Of a stretch of 51,128 bases of DNA, positions 7,218 to 16,655 are shown piece after piece. This stretch comes from PALSA-505 sp035308365 (GTDB lineage: Bacteria > Actinomycetota > Actinomycetes > Streptosporangiales > Streptosporangiaceae). Position 1 is the stretch's first letter. The number at the start of each line of letters is the position of its first letter. A program made the translations under genes and the position numbers. Under the pieces are notes generated by a model. That model searched no databases. It had not been told where the DNA came from and was given only the letters and a program-made list of their open reading frames with translations. The DNA lies in NCBI GenBank assembly GCA_035308365.1, contig DATGGU010000120.1, positions 1-51,128 on the forward strand. The letters run 5' to 3'.

Positions 7218-10200
7218 CTACCCGCCCATGCCGGATTTTGCGATCTGGTAGGAGGCGGTGGCGGTGGTGATCGTGGTGGTCCCGGTCCTGAGCTTCATCG
7301 TTTCGGTGTAGGTGCCAGGACAGCCGGGGGCCTTGAAGCCGCGGATCAGCGGGTTGTCGCCGATGACCGGGGTGAAGGTCCGGTTGGGTACCTTGACCGA
7401 CGGGCACCCGGACGGCACGGCCGTGGTCGTCACGATCGTGAGCGGCGAGGTCCAGTCACACGAGAAGACGTCCCCGACCTCCACGATCAGGCTTCGCGCG
7501 GTCGCGCTTGCCGGGGTGAACCCCAGGGTGAGCGCGGACAGGCCGAACGACGGGCAACCGGGCACCAGCGGCCGGGTAAGGGCGATGCCGTACGGCGCGG
7601 TGTCGGCCGGGATGGGAGGCCCGGGTGCGGGTCCCGCGGTCATGACCGGGGTGTCGGTGTTTGCGCCGTTGTCGGTGGCGAACACCGTCGAACTGTCGGG
7701 GGTCGCGGCGAGTTCCAGCGCGCCAGGCCCGGCCATGACGGTGGGACCGAGCGCTGGCGGCGATCCCGGGAAGATCTCGGTGACCGAGTTGTTGGCCTCG
7801 TCGGCGGTGAAGACCTTGCTCTGGTCCGGGGTCTCGACGATCCCGTGCGGGTCGCTCTGGCCCAACTGCACCGACTGGATGGTGTGGAAGATCGTGGAGA
7901 TTTCATACACCACGCCGCCGCGGCCAGGGATGTTGGGGCTGGTGACCCACAGGTCCGCGCCGTCCGGGCTGACGGTGTCCCCCCAGGGGGCCACCACGGA
8001 GATCGGCGGCCCGAGGGTGAAGGGGTTGACGTTCACCACCGACACGGCGTTGCCGGTGAAGCTCGTGACGTAGGCGGTCGAGCCGTCGGGCGAGATGGCC
8101 ACCTGGGTGGGGCCGGCCGGCACGGGCAGCGGCGCCGACACGGTGGGCGGGGTGGTGGTCAGGTCGATCCTGGTGATGGTGCTGGCGGTGGTGTTCGCGA
8201 CGACCGCGTAGTGCCCGTCGGGGGTGAGCGCGATTCCCGAGGCTCCCGCACCGGTGGGGATGGGCGGTTCCTCCAGGTGGTTGGCCAGGTTGATGGGTAT
8301 CACCGAGCCCGAGGCGGCGTCGGTGACGAACGCCGTGGTCGCATCGGGCGCGATGGCGATCTCCTGCGGAGTGGTGGGGCCGCCGAGCTTGATGGTGCCG
8401 ACGGGGTTCAGGGTCGAGGTGTCGAAGCCGGTCACGTCGCCCGCGCCGGAGTTCGCGGTGAAGGCCAGCACTGGATAGGTGAACCGGTCGTCCGCGGTGA
8501 CCGGGCTGGTGCCCAGCGGCGTGGTGACCGTGACATCCACGGTCGCCGGGGTGTGCGGCGGCGCGACGGCCACCAGATCGTCACCGTCAGCGAACGAGAC
8601 CGACTTGGCCGGTGTCGCGCCGAACAGCACGACGGATCCCGGGGTGAACGACGTGCCGGAGATCGCCACCTGGGTGCCCGGGGATCCCTCCTTGGGCGTG
8701 ATGTTGTCGACCACGGGGGCGTCGTGGGTGAACTGCCCGACGCTGGTGGTCCAGTTGGGCTGCCCTGCGGTCGTGCCGCCGATCTCGGCCGCGAACCACG
8801 GGCCGTGGGAGCAGAAGTCCGAGCCGTCCGGGGAGATGCCCGAGTAATCGCCCCAGCGGAACGGGGGTGTTTTTTCGAGCGAGGAACCCTTGTATTTGAC
8901 GGTTCCCGATCCGTAGTCCTGGGTGGTGAACACCGGGGCGAGCGGGATCGGCGAGGTGGCCACCTCGGCGGTGGGGAACTGCTTGGCCGAGGACATCGTG
9001 TAGGTGAGGTAGAGGATGTCGCTGCACGCCGAGGCCAGCAGCGCCGGATAGTAGAGGTCCTCGCCCACGTGGGCGAGGTCGGTATCGGACACCACCGCCG
9101 GCGATGGGGCAAGCTTGACCTCGATGATCCTGGCGCAGGCCCGGGATGACGTGTCACCCGGCGGGGTGCAGGAGTCGGTGGCACCGATCCACAGGTTGCC
9201 GTTGGTCAAAGTGACGGATTCGAACCGGTTGTCGTCGGTGGCGATGGAGTTCGGCGCCCCGGGCTGCGTTGCGGACGGCGGTGTGCTCATGCCGTTGATC
9301 CCCGGCCCCGCTTCGGTGTAGCCGACGTCCGCGGCCGCGGGTGTTCCGGTGATGGTGAGCGTCGAGGCGTACTGGCCCAGGGCATCGGAGCCGTGGTAGG
9401 CCGCGAAGGCGTTGAAGCCGAGCGCGTCCGACGGGGTGGGCACGGCCGGGACGATCCCGAACCGGTGGTTGAGCCCGGAGTTCATGTTGAACGACGTCAT
9501 CTGGGGCAGGGGCACCGCGGCTACGAGATCGGATTTCTGGATGACGACCATCTCGTCGTTGCTGAACGAGCCGGGTGAGGAGTACTGGTTGAACGCCACC
9601 ACCACCTTGTCCGAGCTGAACCCGATCCACGGCTGGTCGTCGATGATGCCCGACGTCTCGTTGTCGACGATGTAGACCTTCCAGTTGGCCGGGTTCGGGT
9701 CCGGGCTCAGGCTCACCGCCAGCAGGACCGCGTCCGGGGTGCCGTCGCACTTACCGGTGGAGCCGGCCGTGCATTGCAGGATGGTGGAGAACCACAGGCC
9801 CGAATCGCTGTCCCAGACGATCCGGGGGTCGGTGACGGATTCTGTGGGCGCCGTCACGCCGTAGAACGACCGCAGGTCGAACGACTGGAGCAGGTGGCCG
9901 CCCTTGGTGAAGATGAACGCGGAGTTATTCATCTCCTCGACGACGGACGAATCACTGGCCGCCACCGACGTGTCGGGCGGGACGGCACGCGGGTCGGTGC
10001 CGCCAGGGAACGTGTCCTGGGCGAGCGGTGCGGAGAACGATGTGATCATCGGCCGCAGATGCGATGTCGTGGCCATGGCCTGGCTGTCGGGGTGCGGCCG
10101 CCTTGTGTTGGCCGCCGCCTTCTGGCGGGCGAACGCTCCCGGATCCGGTACGAGGAACGGCCGTGCGACGGGCCGGCCGGTCCGTGACGCCGGCCTGACG

Positions 10201-10409
10201 TGGCGCGCAGAGGCCGGCATCTCATGCAGGACCCCGTAGTGGCCATGGGGGCTGGCCGCTGAGGCCGCGGCGGCCGGTGCCAGGGTGCCCACCCAGGTGC
10301 CGCCGGTGACCAGGCCCGCTGCCGCCAGGATCGCCGCGGCGATCACGCCACGCGCCGGCCGGCCACCGCCCCGTCCACACATCCCGCTGGTCTTCGCTGT
10401 CGCCCGCAT
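7218..10409 (-). CDS. Large secreted protein with N-terminal propeller-like domain, IPT/TIG domain and YVTN propeller
   Basis: I start at the ATG of MRATAKTSG because AGGAGGG precedes it, giving 1063 residues. A hydrophobic signal segment VIAAAILAAAGLVTGGTWVG ends near AAAASA. Residues ~110-560 look like a secreted propeller or sialidase-like domain with long aromatic/Asp-rich loops. An IPT/TIG immunoglobulin-like domain follows (DNITPKEGSPGTQVAISGTS ... PHTPATVDVTVTTPLG). Then come YVTN repeats (PDGSTAYVTSF, ATTAFVTDAASGSVIPI, PDQSKVFTADEANNSV). The C-terminus has six cysteines in pairs (VPGCPSF, FSCDW, SGCPSV, PGCPGTY), so disulfides are likely. It is probably an extracellular or cell-surface binding protein. 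It lies 85 bp downstream of the LuxR-type regulator on the same strand, so co-transcription is possible. Confidence 0.8.
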   Translation of the reverse strand: MRATAKTSGMCGRGGGRPARGVIAAAILAAAGLVTGGTWVGTLAPAAAASAASPHGHYGVLHEMPASARHVRPASRTGRPVARPFLVPDPGAFARQKAAANTRRPHPDSQAMATTSHLRPMITSFSAPLAQDTFPGGTDPRAVPPDTSVAASDSSVVEEMNNSAFIFTKGGHLLQSFDLRSFYGVTAPTESVTDPRIVWDSDSGLWFSTILQCTAGSTGKCDGTPDAVLLAVSLSPDPNPANWKVYIVDNETSGIIDDQPWIGFSSDKVVVAFNQYSSPGSFSNDEMVVIQKSDLVAAVPLPQMTSFNMNSGLNHRFGIVPAVPTPSDALGFNAFAAYHGSDALGQYASTLTITGTPAAADVGYTEAGPGINGMSTPPSATQPGAPNSIATDDNRFESVTLTNGNLWIGATDSCTPPGDTSSRACARIIEVKLAPSPAVVSDTDLAHVGEDLYYPALLASACSDILYLTYTMSSAKQFPTAEVATSPIPLAPVFTTQDYGSGTVKYKGSSLEKTPPFRWGDYSGISPDGSDFCSHGPWFAAEIGGTTAGQPNWTTSVGQFTHDAPVVDNITPKEGSPGTQVAISGTSFTPGSVVLFGATPAKSVSFADGDDLVAVAPPHTPATVDVTVTTPLGTSPVTADDRFTYPVLAFTANSGAGDVTGFDTSTLNPVGTIKLGGPTTPQEIAIAPDATTAFVTDAASGSVIPINLANHLEEPPIPTGAGASGIALTPDGHYAVVANTTASTITRIDLTTTPPTVSAPLPVPAGPTQVAISPDGSTAYVTSFTGNAVSVVNVNPFTLGPPISVVAPWGDTVSPDGADLWVTSPNIPGRGGVVYEISTIFHTIQSVQLGQSDPHGIVETPDQSKVFTADEANNSVTEIFPGSPPALGPTVMAGPGALELAATPDSSTVFATDNGANTDTPVMTAGPAPGPPIPADTAPYGIALTRPLVPGCPSFGLSALTLGFTPASATARSLIVEVGDVFSCDWTSPLTIVTTTAVPSGCPSVKVPNRTFTPVIGDNPLIRGFKAPGCPGTYTETMKLRTGTTTITTATASYQIAKSGMGG

Positions 10410-10494
10410 GCCAGAACTCCCTCCTGCGTGGATCCGGGATGGGAGATGGCCGTCGCGGCGCGCCCCCATACCTGTCCGGCCCGTATGGCAGACG

Positions 10495-13335
10495 CTAGGT
10501 ATTGCGGGCAGGCGGCCGCATCGGGGAAAACCCTATGGTTTCTCCGGCGGCGGCCAGTTGGGCCGCCAGTTCGGTGCGGGACCGGATGCCGAGCTTGCGG
10601 TAGGCCTGGGACAGGTTCGCCTCCACCGTTTTCCCGGACAGAAACAGCCGGGCCGCGATCTCGGAGTTGCGCAGCCCGGCCGCGGCAAGCTCGCAGATTT
10701 GACGTTGGGTGGCGGTGAGCTGGGCACCGGGGCCTCGCCGCCCGCGAGCCCGGCGGAGTTCGGTGGCGGTGACAGCCACCCAGGCACCCGCACCACACGA
10801 CTCGAACACGGTGGCCGCGCGCTCCAGGCATTCCTGCGCGCGCTGCCGCTCGTTACGGCGCCGGTGCAGCCGGCCCAGCGCCAGCAGCGTCCGCCCCAGC
10901 TCGATGGGCATATCAAGGGTCGCGTGCGCCGCCAGCGCCCGCTGGTAATCGGCGAGTGCGGCGTCGAGGTCACCGGCGGCGGCGTTCAGCAGCCCGCGGC
11001 ACCGGGCCGCGACCGCGTTGATCCACGGGCGTGGCAGCGCCGACGCGCGGGCCTCCAGCCGCTGGACCAGGCGTTCGCCGCGCTCGAGGTCGCCGAGCCC
11101 GATGACCGCTTCCGCGTGGTCGGCCTGGCACCGGTTGGTAGCGGGCTCGCGGTGGTGCATCAGCTCTTCGATCTCATCGGATCTGGACAGCTGCCGGTCA
11201 GCCTCGGCGAGGTCCCCCGCCGCCAGGGCGGCAGCACCGAGGACCATCCGGGCCATTCCTTCCAGGATGATGTCCGGGTGGTCGCCGAGACGGCGCATCA
11301 TCTCCCCGATCAGCAGGCGTGCTTCGCCCAGGTCACCGGCGTAGACGCAGACGTGCGCCTTGACGCACAGCGCCATGGTGAGATACAGCCCCTGCTCGGT
11401 CTGCCCGGCGAGGTCCAGTGCTTCCTCCGCCAGCGCCCGGGCCCGGCCCATGTGCCCCGTCATCGCCTCCAGACGGGCCACGTGGGTCAGCATGCCGGAG
11501 ATGCTCGCCTCGTCTCCACGCTCCCGGAACGCCCGGAGCAGATCTTCGAAATGGCGCCGGGCGGTGCCGAAGTCATCGAGGTTGCGCGCCCAGAAGGCCG
11601 GGACGGTGCTCATCTCCCAGCCTGCCGCCTCCCGCCGCAGGCGTACTCCCTTCTCGATGGCGGCGTGATCAGCGCCCCGGCCCGAATAGAGCTTGAACAG
11701 GGCGGCATTGTGCAGGGCGAACGAGTAGAGCTGTGGGTCGTCGCGCTCATCGAGCTGCGCCAGCGCCGCCTCGGCGTGTTCCACCCCGATGTCGGCGTCA
11801 TCAGCCTCGGATGCGATTCGGGCGTGGATACGAGCGCGCAGCCCGGGAGTGTGCGCCTCACCGAGTGCCCGTATCATCAGCTCCCGGCCAGCCTCTCCCT
11901 CCCCCTGTACCGAGTGGATGCTGCCCAGTTCCAGGAGAACGCGGGCCCGGTCTTCACCAGGCGGCAGCGTATCCAGCCAGCGTTCCAGTTCCCGGCGGGC
12001 GCCGCCCGGGTCGCCAGCGAAGTAGCGGCGCTCGGCCAGCTCGATGCCCCGCCGGAGCTGGGCCGGCCGGTCCTCCGGCGGGGTGAGCTGGCAGGCCAGC
12101 TCCTTCAGCTCGACGGCCACGTCCGCGGCCCCCCGCGCGCTGGCCGCCGCAGCGGCGCGGTCCAGTTCGGCCGCGGTCGCGTCGTCCGGGCCTGCCGCCG
12201 CCAGAGCCAGATGCCGGGCCCGTTCCTCCAGGCTGGCTGCCCGCTGCGCCAGACGGCGGTGGAGTGCCCGCCGGTCCACCTCGGCCAGCGACGAGTACAG
12301 CGCCGACCCGAACAGCGGGTGACCGAACTCCACCCGGCCGCCGGGACGCACTACCACGATGCCCGCCCGTTCGGCCGGCGCCAGCGCCGCCAGGTCCAGG
12401 TCGCTGGCGGAAGCGCTGGACATGGCAGAGATCCCCACCAGAACCTTCCTGGTGGCGCGGGGCAGCCGGCGCAACCGCAGCAACGCCAGATCACGCTGAT
12501 CGGCCGGAACAGGCAACGGCTGGCCTGGCGGCGGAACCCCGGCGCGCCGCACCTCGCGCGCGATCTCCAGCCCGTAGAACGGGTTGCCGCCCGCAGCCTG
12601 GTGGATCCGTACCAGCACCGGCCGCGGGAACGAGGCGCCCAGCACCTGATGGAACATCTGGTGCATGCTCGCCACGGTGAGCGGCCCCACCGGCAGGCGC
12701 GACAGCGCCTGCCCGTCCAGCGATGCCTCGATCACCGCGAACCCGCCAGCCCGCGGGGCGAGCTTCCCGCCCGGCCGCTCCTGTGGCGGCCGCCCGCCCG
12801 GCACCTCCATCCGGACCGCGGCGACCAGACGCACCCGCCGCTGTTCCAGCCGCCGCAGCGCGAACGCCAGCGCCCGCGCGGACGCCTGGTCGAGCCATTG
12901 AGCGTCATCGACCGCCAGCAGCAGCGGACCCGCCTGCGCCAGCGCGCCGAGCAACGCGGTGAGCCCGGTGCTCACCGCCCGGGGCTCAAGGGCACCCTCA
13001 CCTGCTTCCTCCCGCAGCAGCGCGACCTCCAGCGGCCGCCGCTGCGGTACCGGAAGGCACTCGAAGGTCCCGGCCGGTACCGCCCTCAGCAGGTCGGCCA
13101 GGGCGACATGCGGCAGCCCGGCCTCCGACGGGACCGGGCAGCACGACAGCACCTGACATCCGGTCAGGCGGGCACGGTGAACCGCCTCGCTCCACAGCGT
13201 GGTCTTGCCGATGCCTGGCTCCCCCTCAAGGACCAGGGCACCACCGGTTAAGCCAGGCTCGGCCGCCTCCGGCGCGCCCGCCCGCAGCCAGCGGTCGATC
13301 TGAGCCAGCTCCGCATCCCTGCCCCACACGTCCAC
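10495..13335 (-). CDS. Large ATP-binding LuxR-family transcriptional regulator (LAL type)
   Basis: The 946-residue regulator has an N-terminal AAA/NB-ARC-like ATPase: Walker A GEPGIGKTT at residues 38-46 and Walker B LLLAVDDAQWLD near residue 140. A long helical TPR-like middle follows (YRDL-free but with repeated A-A-x-L-A-x-G-x-L and EEALDLA patterns). The C-terminal LuxR helix-turn-helix (LTATQRQICELAAAGLRNSE ... GKTVEANLSQAYRKLGIRSR) lies near residues 875-935. Length and order match MalT/LAL activators, which bind DNA as ATP-dependent oligomers. The GTG start has no strong ribosome-binding site. The gene lies directly upstream of the large secreted propeller gene, a plausible target. The inducing ligand is unknown. 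Confidence 0.88.
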   Translation of the reverse strand: MDVWGRDAELAQIDRWLRAGAPEAAEPGLTGGALVLEGEPGIGKTTLWSEAVHRARLTGCQVLSCCPVPSEAGLPHVALADLLRAVPAGTFECLPVPQRRPLEVALLREEAGEGALEPRAVSTGLTALLGALAQAGPLLLAVDDAQWLDQASARALAFALRRLEQRRVRLVAAVRMEVPGGRPPQERPGGKLAPRAGGFAVIEASLDGQALSRLPVGPLTVASMHQMFHQVLGASFPRPVLVRIHQAAGGNPFYGLEIAREVRRAGVPPPGQPLPVPADQRDLALLRLRRLPRATRKVLVGISAMSSASASDLDLAALAPAERAGIVVVRPGGRVEFGHPLFGSALYSSLAEVDRRALHRRLAQRAASLEERARHLALAAAGPDDATAAELDRAAAAASARGAADVAVELKELACQLTPPEDRPAQLRRGIELAERRYFAGDPGGARRELERWLDTLPPGEDRARVLLELGSIHSVQGEGEAGRELMIRALGEAHTPGLRARIHARIASEADDADIGVEHAEAALAQLDERDDPQLYSFALHNAALFKLYSGRGADHAAIEKGVRLRREAAGWEMSTVPAFWARNLDDFGTARRHFEDLLRAFRERGDEASISGMLTHVARLEAMTGHMGRARALAEEALDLAGQTEQGLYLTMALCVKAHVCVYAGDLGEARLLIGEMMRRLGDHPDIILEGMARMVLGAAALAAGDLAEADRQLSRSDEIEELMHHREPATNRCQADHAEAVIGLGDLERGERLVQRLEARASALPRPWINAVAARCRGLLNAAAGDLDAALADYQRALAAHATLDMPIELGRTLLALGRLHRRRNERQRAQECLERAATVFESCGAGAWVAVTATELRRARGRRGPGAQLTATQRQICELAAAGLRNSEIAARLFLSGKTVEANLSQAYRKLGIRSRTELAAQLAAAGETIGFSPMRPPARNT

Positions 13336-13562
13336 AAGAGTGCCGCGCCAATGCCCTGATACCGTCAGCTACGGATGGCCGGGCCGGCCAGAGCCGAATA
13401 CTCCACCGCTGTACCCAGCGGGCCCCTGAGTGACATGCCGTCTCCCCACCGCCGCCCAATGTCACGAATCCCGGCATAACGCTAGCGTGACCCGCCCGTT
13501 CCCAGCTACACCCACCGAGCGGGTGCCTGCACCATAGGCCGGGCCGCGAGGTTCTGGCGTCT

Positions 13563-14243
13563 TTACCGGCCCAGCGGCTGCCCGGCGGAGCGGGGGGCGA
13601 CCAGGCCGGCCTGGTAGGCGAAGACGACGAGCTGGGCCCGGTCGCGGGCGCCGAGCTTGACCATCGCACGGCTGACGTGGGTCTTGGCCGTGGCGGGGCT
13701 GAGCACCAAGGCCTCGGCGATCTCGTCGTTGGACAGGCCGTGCGCGACCAGGGCTACCACCTCGCGTTCCCGGTTGGTGAGGGTTTCCATCCCGGCCGCG
13801 GCGATCGCGTCCGGTGGCCGGGCGACGAACTCGCTGATCAGGCGGCGGGTCATCGCCGGGGACAGGATCGCGTCTCCGCGCATGACGACGCGCAGCCCCT
13901 GCAGCAGCTCGGCCGGCTGGGTGTCCTTCAGCAGGAACCCGCTCGCGCCTGCCCGCAGCGCCGCGAAGATGTACTCGTCGAGGCCGAAGTTGGTGAGGAT
14001 CACCACGCGCACGCCGGCAAGGCGTGAGTCCGCGACGATCTGCCTGGTGGCCTCGAGGCCGTCAAGCACCGGCATCTGGATGTCCACCAGCGCGATGTCC
14101 GGACGGTGCTCGACGGCCAGCGCCACCGCCTCCCGTCCATCGGTGGCCTCGCCGGCCACCTCGATGTCGTCTTCCGCTTCCAGCAGTGCCCGGATGCCGC
14201 TGCGGATCAGCGACTGGTCGTCGGCCAGCAGGATCCTGATCAT
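13563..14243 (-). CDS. NarL/FixJ-family response regulator
   Basis: The 226-residue protein has a receiver domain with acidic D8 and D9, phospho-acceptor D54 (ALVDIQMP), a conserved Thr in ILTNF and the Lys of LLKD. A LuxR-type helix-turn-helix follows (LTNREREVVALVAHGLSNDE ... SPATAKTHVSRAMVKLGARD). The start codon overlaps the stop of the kinase gene (ATGA), so the pair is translationally coupled and should form one phosphorelay. The overall type is that of DesR/LiaR-like regulators. Targets are unknown; the divergent DHA2 transporter just beyond the kinase is a reasonable candidate. Confidence 0.92.
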   Translation of the reverse strand: MIRILLADDQSLIRSGIRALLEAEDDIEVAGEATDGREAVALAVEHRPDIALVDIQMPVLDGLEATRQIVADSRLAGVRVVILTNFGLDEYIFAALRAGASGFLLKDTQPAELLQGLRVVMRGDAILSPAMTRRLISEFVARPPDAIAAAGMETLTNREREVVALVAHGLSNDEIAEALVLSPATAKTHVSRAMVKLGARDRAQLVVFAYQAGLVAPRSAGQPLGR

Positions 14244-15010
14244 GGTTGTGCCTGTACGGGGAGCTCGGCGCGCACCTGGAAGCCGCCGCCGTGCCGCGGT
14301 CCGGCGTGCAGCCGGCCGCCGAGGGCGGATACCCGTTCCCGCATGCCGATAAGGCCGAGGCCGGTGCCGGCCGGGCGGGCATCACCGCCGGGGCCGTCGT
14401 TGTCGATCTGGACGGTCAGGGCCTCGGGTGTGTACTGCAGGCACACCGACGCATGCGCCAGGCCGGCGTGACGGCTCACGTTGGTGAGCGCTTCCTGCAC
14501 GATCCGGTAGGCCGCCCCGTCCACGTCGGCCGGAAGGGGCCGCTCGGCGCCGGTTACGGTCACCGTCACCGAGAGCCCCGCCGCACGAGCACGTGCCACC
14601 AGGCTGTCCAGCTGACACAGGCCGCTGACGTCACCATCTTCCGTGCTGCGCAGCACGCTGAGCGTCGCGCGCAGTTCCCGCGCCGCGTCCGCGCCGGCCT
14701 CGCGGATCGCCAGCAGCGCCGGCGGCACTTCCTCGCCGCGCTTGCGCGCGAGGTGCTCGGCCACGCCCGCCTGAACCTGGATCACCGAGATGCTGTGCGT
14801 CAGTGAATCATGCAGCTCGCGGGCGATGCGCAGCCGTTCCTCCATCGCCCGGCGCCGGGCCGCTTCGTCCCTTGTCCGCTCCGCCTCTTCGGCCCGCTGC
14901 TCGGCCTCGCGGACGTGAAGCTGCCACATCCGGAACGTCACCACCATGACACCCGCCGAGATGAGCCATCCGGCCGCGTAGAACCTTTGCCTGCTGCGAT
15001 CGTCGCGCAT
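14240..15010 (-). CDS. HisKA_3-type sensor histidine kinase
   Basis: I start at the ATG of MRDDRSRQRF (256 residues). Further upstream the frame runs antisense through the transporter gene and is low-complexity. There is one membrane helix (~residues 12-28), then a coiled coil rich in Glu/Arg (~34-60), then the dimerisation helix IARELHDSLTHSISVIQVQA with phosphorylated H67. An HATPase_c domain follows with the N-box EALTNVSRHA and the glycine motif GTGLGLIGMRERV. It is shorter than most kinases of this family, with almost no extracytoplasmic part, so it probably senses a membrane or cytoplasmic signal. It is coupled to the NarL-type regulator by a 4-bp overlap. Confidence 0.9.
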   Translation of the reverse strand: MRDDRSRQRFYAAGWLISAGVMVVTFRMWQLHVREAEQRAEEAERTRDEAARRRAMEERLRIARELHDSLTHSISVIQVQAGVAEHLARKRGEEVPPALLAIREAGADAARELRATLSVLRSTEDGDVSGLCQLDSLVARARAAGLSVTVTVTGAERPLPADVDGAAYRIVQEALTNVSRHAGLAHASVCLQYTPEALTVQIDNDGPGGDARPAGTGLGLIGMRERVSALGGRLHAGPRHGGGFQVRAELPVQAQP

Positions 15011-15178
15011 TCTCCGAAGCGTACGTGGGTCCTGCCGCTGGCGCGCCGGCCCGCGGTAGCTATTGCCTGCTACTCCCCGTGTGGTACTCCGGCGGCCGAC
15101 CACATCCATTCTGACCAGCGGGAAGTCACCTCCAGCGCGGGACGACAGGCGGACTGTCCGGCGGCCAGCATCGCAGGT

Positions 15179-16642
15179 ATGACAACGACTCTTTCCGCGC
15201 CCGGCACAATCCGCGACCGAACCGGCGGCCGCCACCCTGGCCTGGCACTGCTGGTCATCGCGACCGCGCAGCTGATGGTCGTGCTCGACTCGACCATCGT
15301 CAACGTCGCGCTGCCGCACATCCAGACGGCGCTGCGATTCTCCGGCAGCGGGCTGGAGTGGGTGGTGAACGGCTATGCCCTGGCGTTCGGCGGGCTGCTG
15401 CTGCTCGGCGGCCGTGCCGGTGACCTGCTCGGCCGGCGCCGGATGTTCGTCGCCGGCCTGCTGCTGTTCTCGGCCGCCTCTCTGGCCGGCGGGCTGGCCA
15501 CCTCCCAGGCCTGGCTGCTGGCGGCCCGGGCCGTTCAGGGCGCCGGCGGCGCGATCGTCGCGCCCACCGCGCTGGCGCTGATCGCGACCACGTTCCGCGA
15601 GGGCCCGCCGCGCAACCGGGCGATGGGCGTGTACGCCGCGATGAGCGTGGCCGGCGGCGCGGCCGGGCTGCTCGCCGGGGGCCTGCTCGTCACCTACGCG
15701 TCCTGGCGGTGGGTGCTGTTCGTCAACGTGCCGATCGGCATCGCCGCCGCGCTCGCCGCCCTGATCGTGCTGCCCGCCGCCGCGGGCCGGCCTGGCCGGT
15801 TCGACCTGCCCGGCATCATCACCGGAACCGGCGGAGTGACCGCGCTCGTCTACGGGCTGGCCAACGCCGCGACCAGCCTGGACGGCACATCCCACTGGGG
15901 TGACGCCAAGGTGGTGGCCGCGCTGACGGCCGGTGCCGGGCTGCTCGCCGCGTTCGCGTTCATCGAGGCGCGCAGCCGCCATGCGCTGCTGCCGGTGCGG
16001 CTGCTGCGCAGCCGGGACCGGGTCGGCGCGAACCTCATGATGCTCGGAGTGGGGACCGCGGTCTTCGGCATGTTCTTCTTCCTGACCCTGTTCGTGCAGG
16101 ACGTGTGGGGTTACTCCGCGCTCAGGGCGGGAGTGGCATTCCTGCCGCTGACGGCCGCGGTGCTGGTGGCCTCCGCCGCCGCCACCCGGCTGGTGTCACG
16201 GACCGGCGCGCGGCCGCTGCTGCTGGCCGGCGCCGTCGCCAGCGCCGCGGGCCTGTACTGGCTGTCCCGGCTGTCCGCGCACGGCAGCTACGCTGGCGGC
16301 CTGCTTGGGCCGACCCTGCTGACGGCGGCCGGGCTCGGCCTGCTGTTCGTTCCGCTGCCGCTGGTGGCCCTGGCCGGCGTCGGCGAGGCGGACTCGGGAG
16401 CGGCCGCCAGCCTGCTCAACACCGGCCGCCAGGTGGGCGGCTCCATCGGCCTCGCGGTGCTGGGCACCGTGGCCTGGACAGTGGTCTCGGACAGCGCCCA
16501 TGCCGCCGGGACTGCCCGGACGGCCGCGCTGGCGGCCGGTTTCGACCGGGCCTTCCTGGTCGCCGCCGGGATCGCGCTGCTCACGCTGGTGGCCGCGGTC
16601 GCCATGATCCGCGTCCGCCGCGCCGACCTGGACGGCGGCTAA
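15179..16642 (+). CDS. DHA2-family major facilitator drug:H+ antiporter
   Basis: The 487-residue protein has about 14 hydrophobic segments, the DHA2 arrangement. Motif A after the second helix is GGRAGDLLGRRRMF, the D1 motif is LDSTIVNVALPHI, and a motif-C-like segment is SVAGGAAGLLAGG. The ATG of MTTTLSAPGT fits the conserved N-terminal start of these EmrB/QacA-like exporters, although the ribosome-binding site is weak. It diverges from the HisKA_3 kinase pair with ~170 bp between, so these regulators may control it. It converges on the aldo/keto reductase with a 13-bp gap. Confidence 0.9.
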   Translation: MTTTLSAPGTIRDRTGGRHPGLALLVIATAQLMVVLDSTIVNVALPHIQTALRFSGSGLEWVVNGYALAFGGLLLLGGRAGDLLGRRRMFVAGLLLFSAASLAGGLATSQAWLLAARAVQGAGGAIVAPTALALIATTFREGPPRNRAMGVYAAMSVAGGAAGLLAGGLLVTYASWRWVLFVNVPIGIAAALAALIVLPAAAGRPGRFDLPGIITGTGGVTALVYGLANAATSLDGTSHWGDAKVVAALTAGAGLLAAFAFIEARSRHALLPVRLLRSRDRVGANLMMLGVGTAVFGMFFFLTLFVQDVWGYSALRAGVAFLPLTAAVLVASAAATRLVSRTGARPLLLAGAVASAAGLYWLSRLSAHGSYAGGLLGPTLLTAAGLGLLFVPLPLVALAGVGEADSGAAASLLNTGRQVGGSIGLAVLGTVAWTVVSDSAHAAGTARTAALAAGFDRAFLVAAGIALLTLVAAVAMIRVRRADLDGG

Positions 16643-16655
16643 CCGCACCGTTGGG

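Noticed and set aside
7170..9149. Long plus-strand frame antisense to the large propeller gene
   Set aside because: Gly/Arg/Asp-rich composition typical of the antisense frame of a GC-rich gene; the minus-strand protein has clear YVTN and IPT repeats.
10285..13251. 988-codon plus-strand frame antisense to the LuxR-type regulator
   Set aside because: No domain motifs and biased composition. The opposite strand has Walker and LuxR motifs.
15010..15982. N-terminal extension of the HisKA_3 kinase frame
   Set aside because: It is the antisense of the DHA2 transporter and is low-complexity. The kinase begins with its membrane helix at the ATG at 15010.
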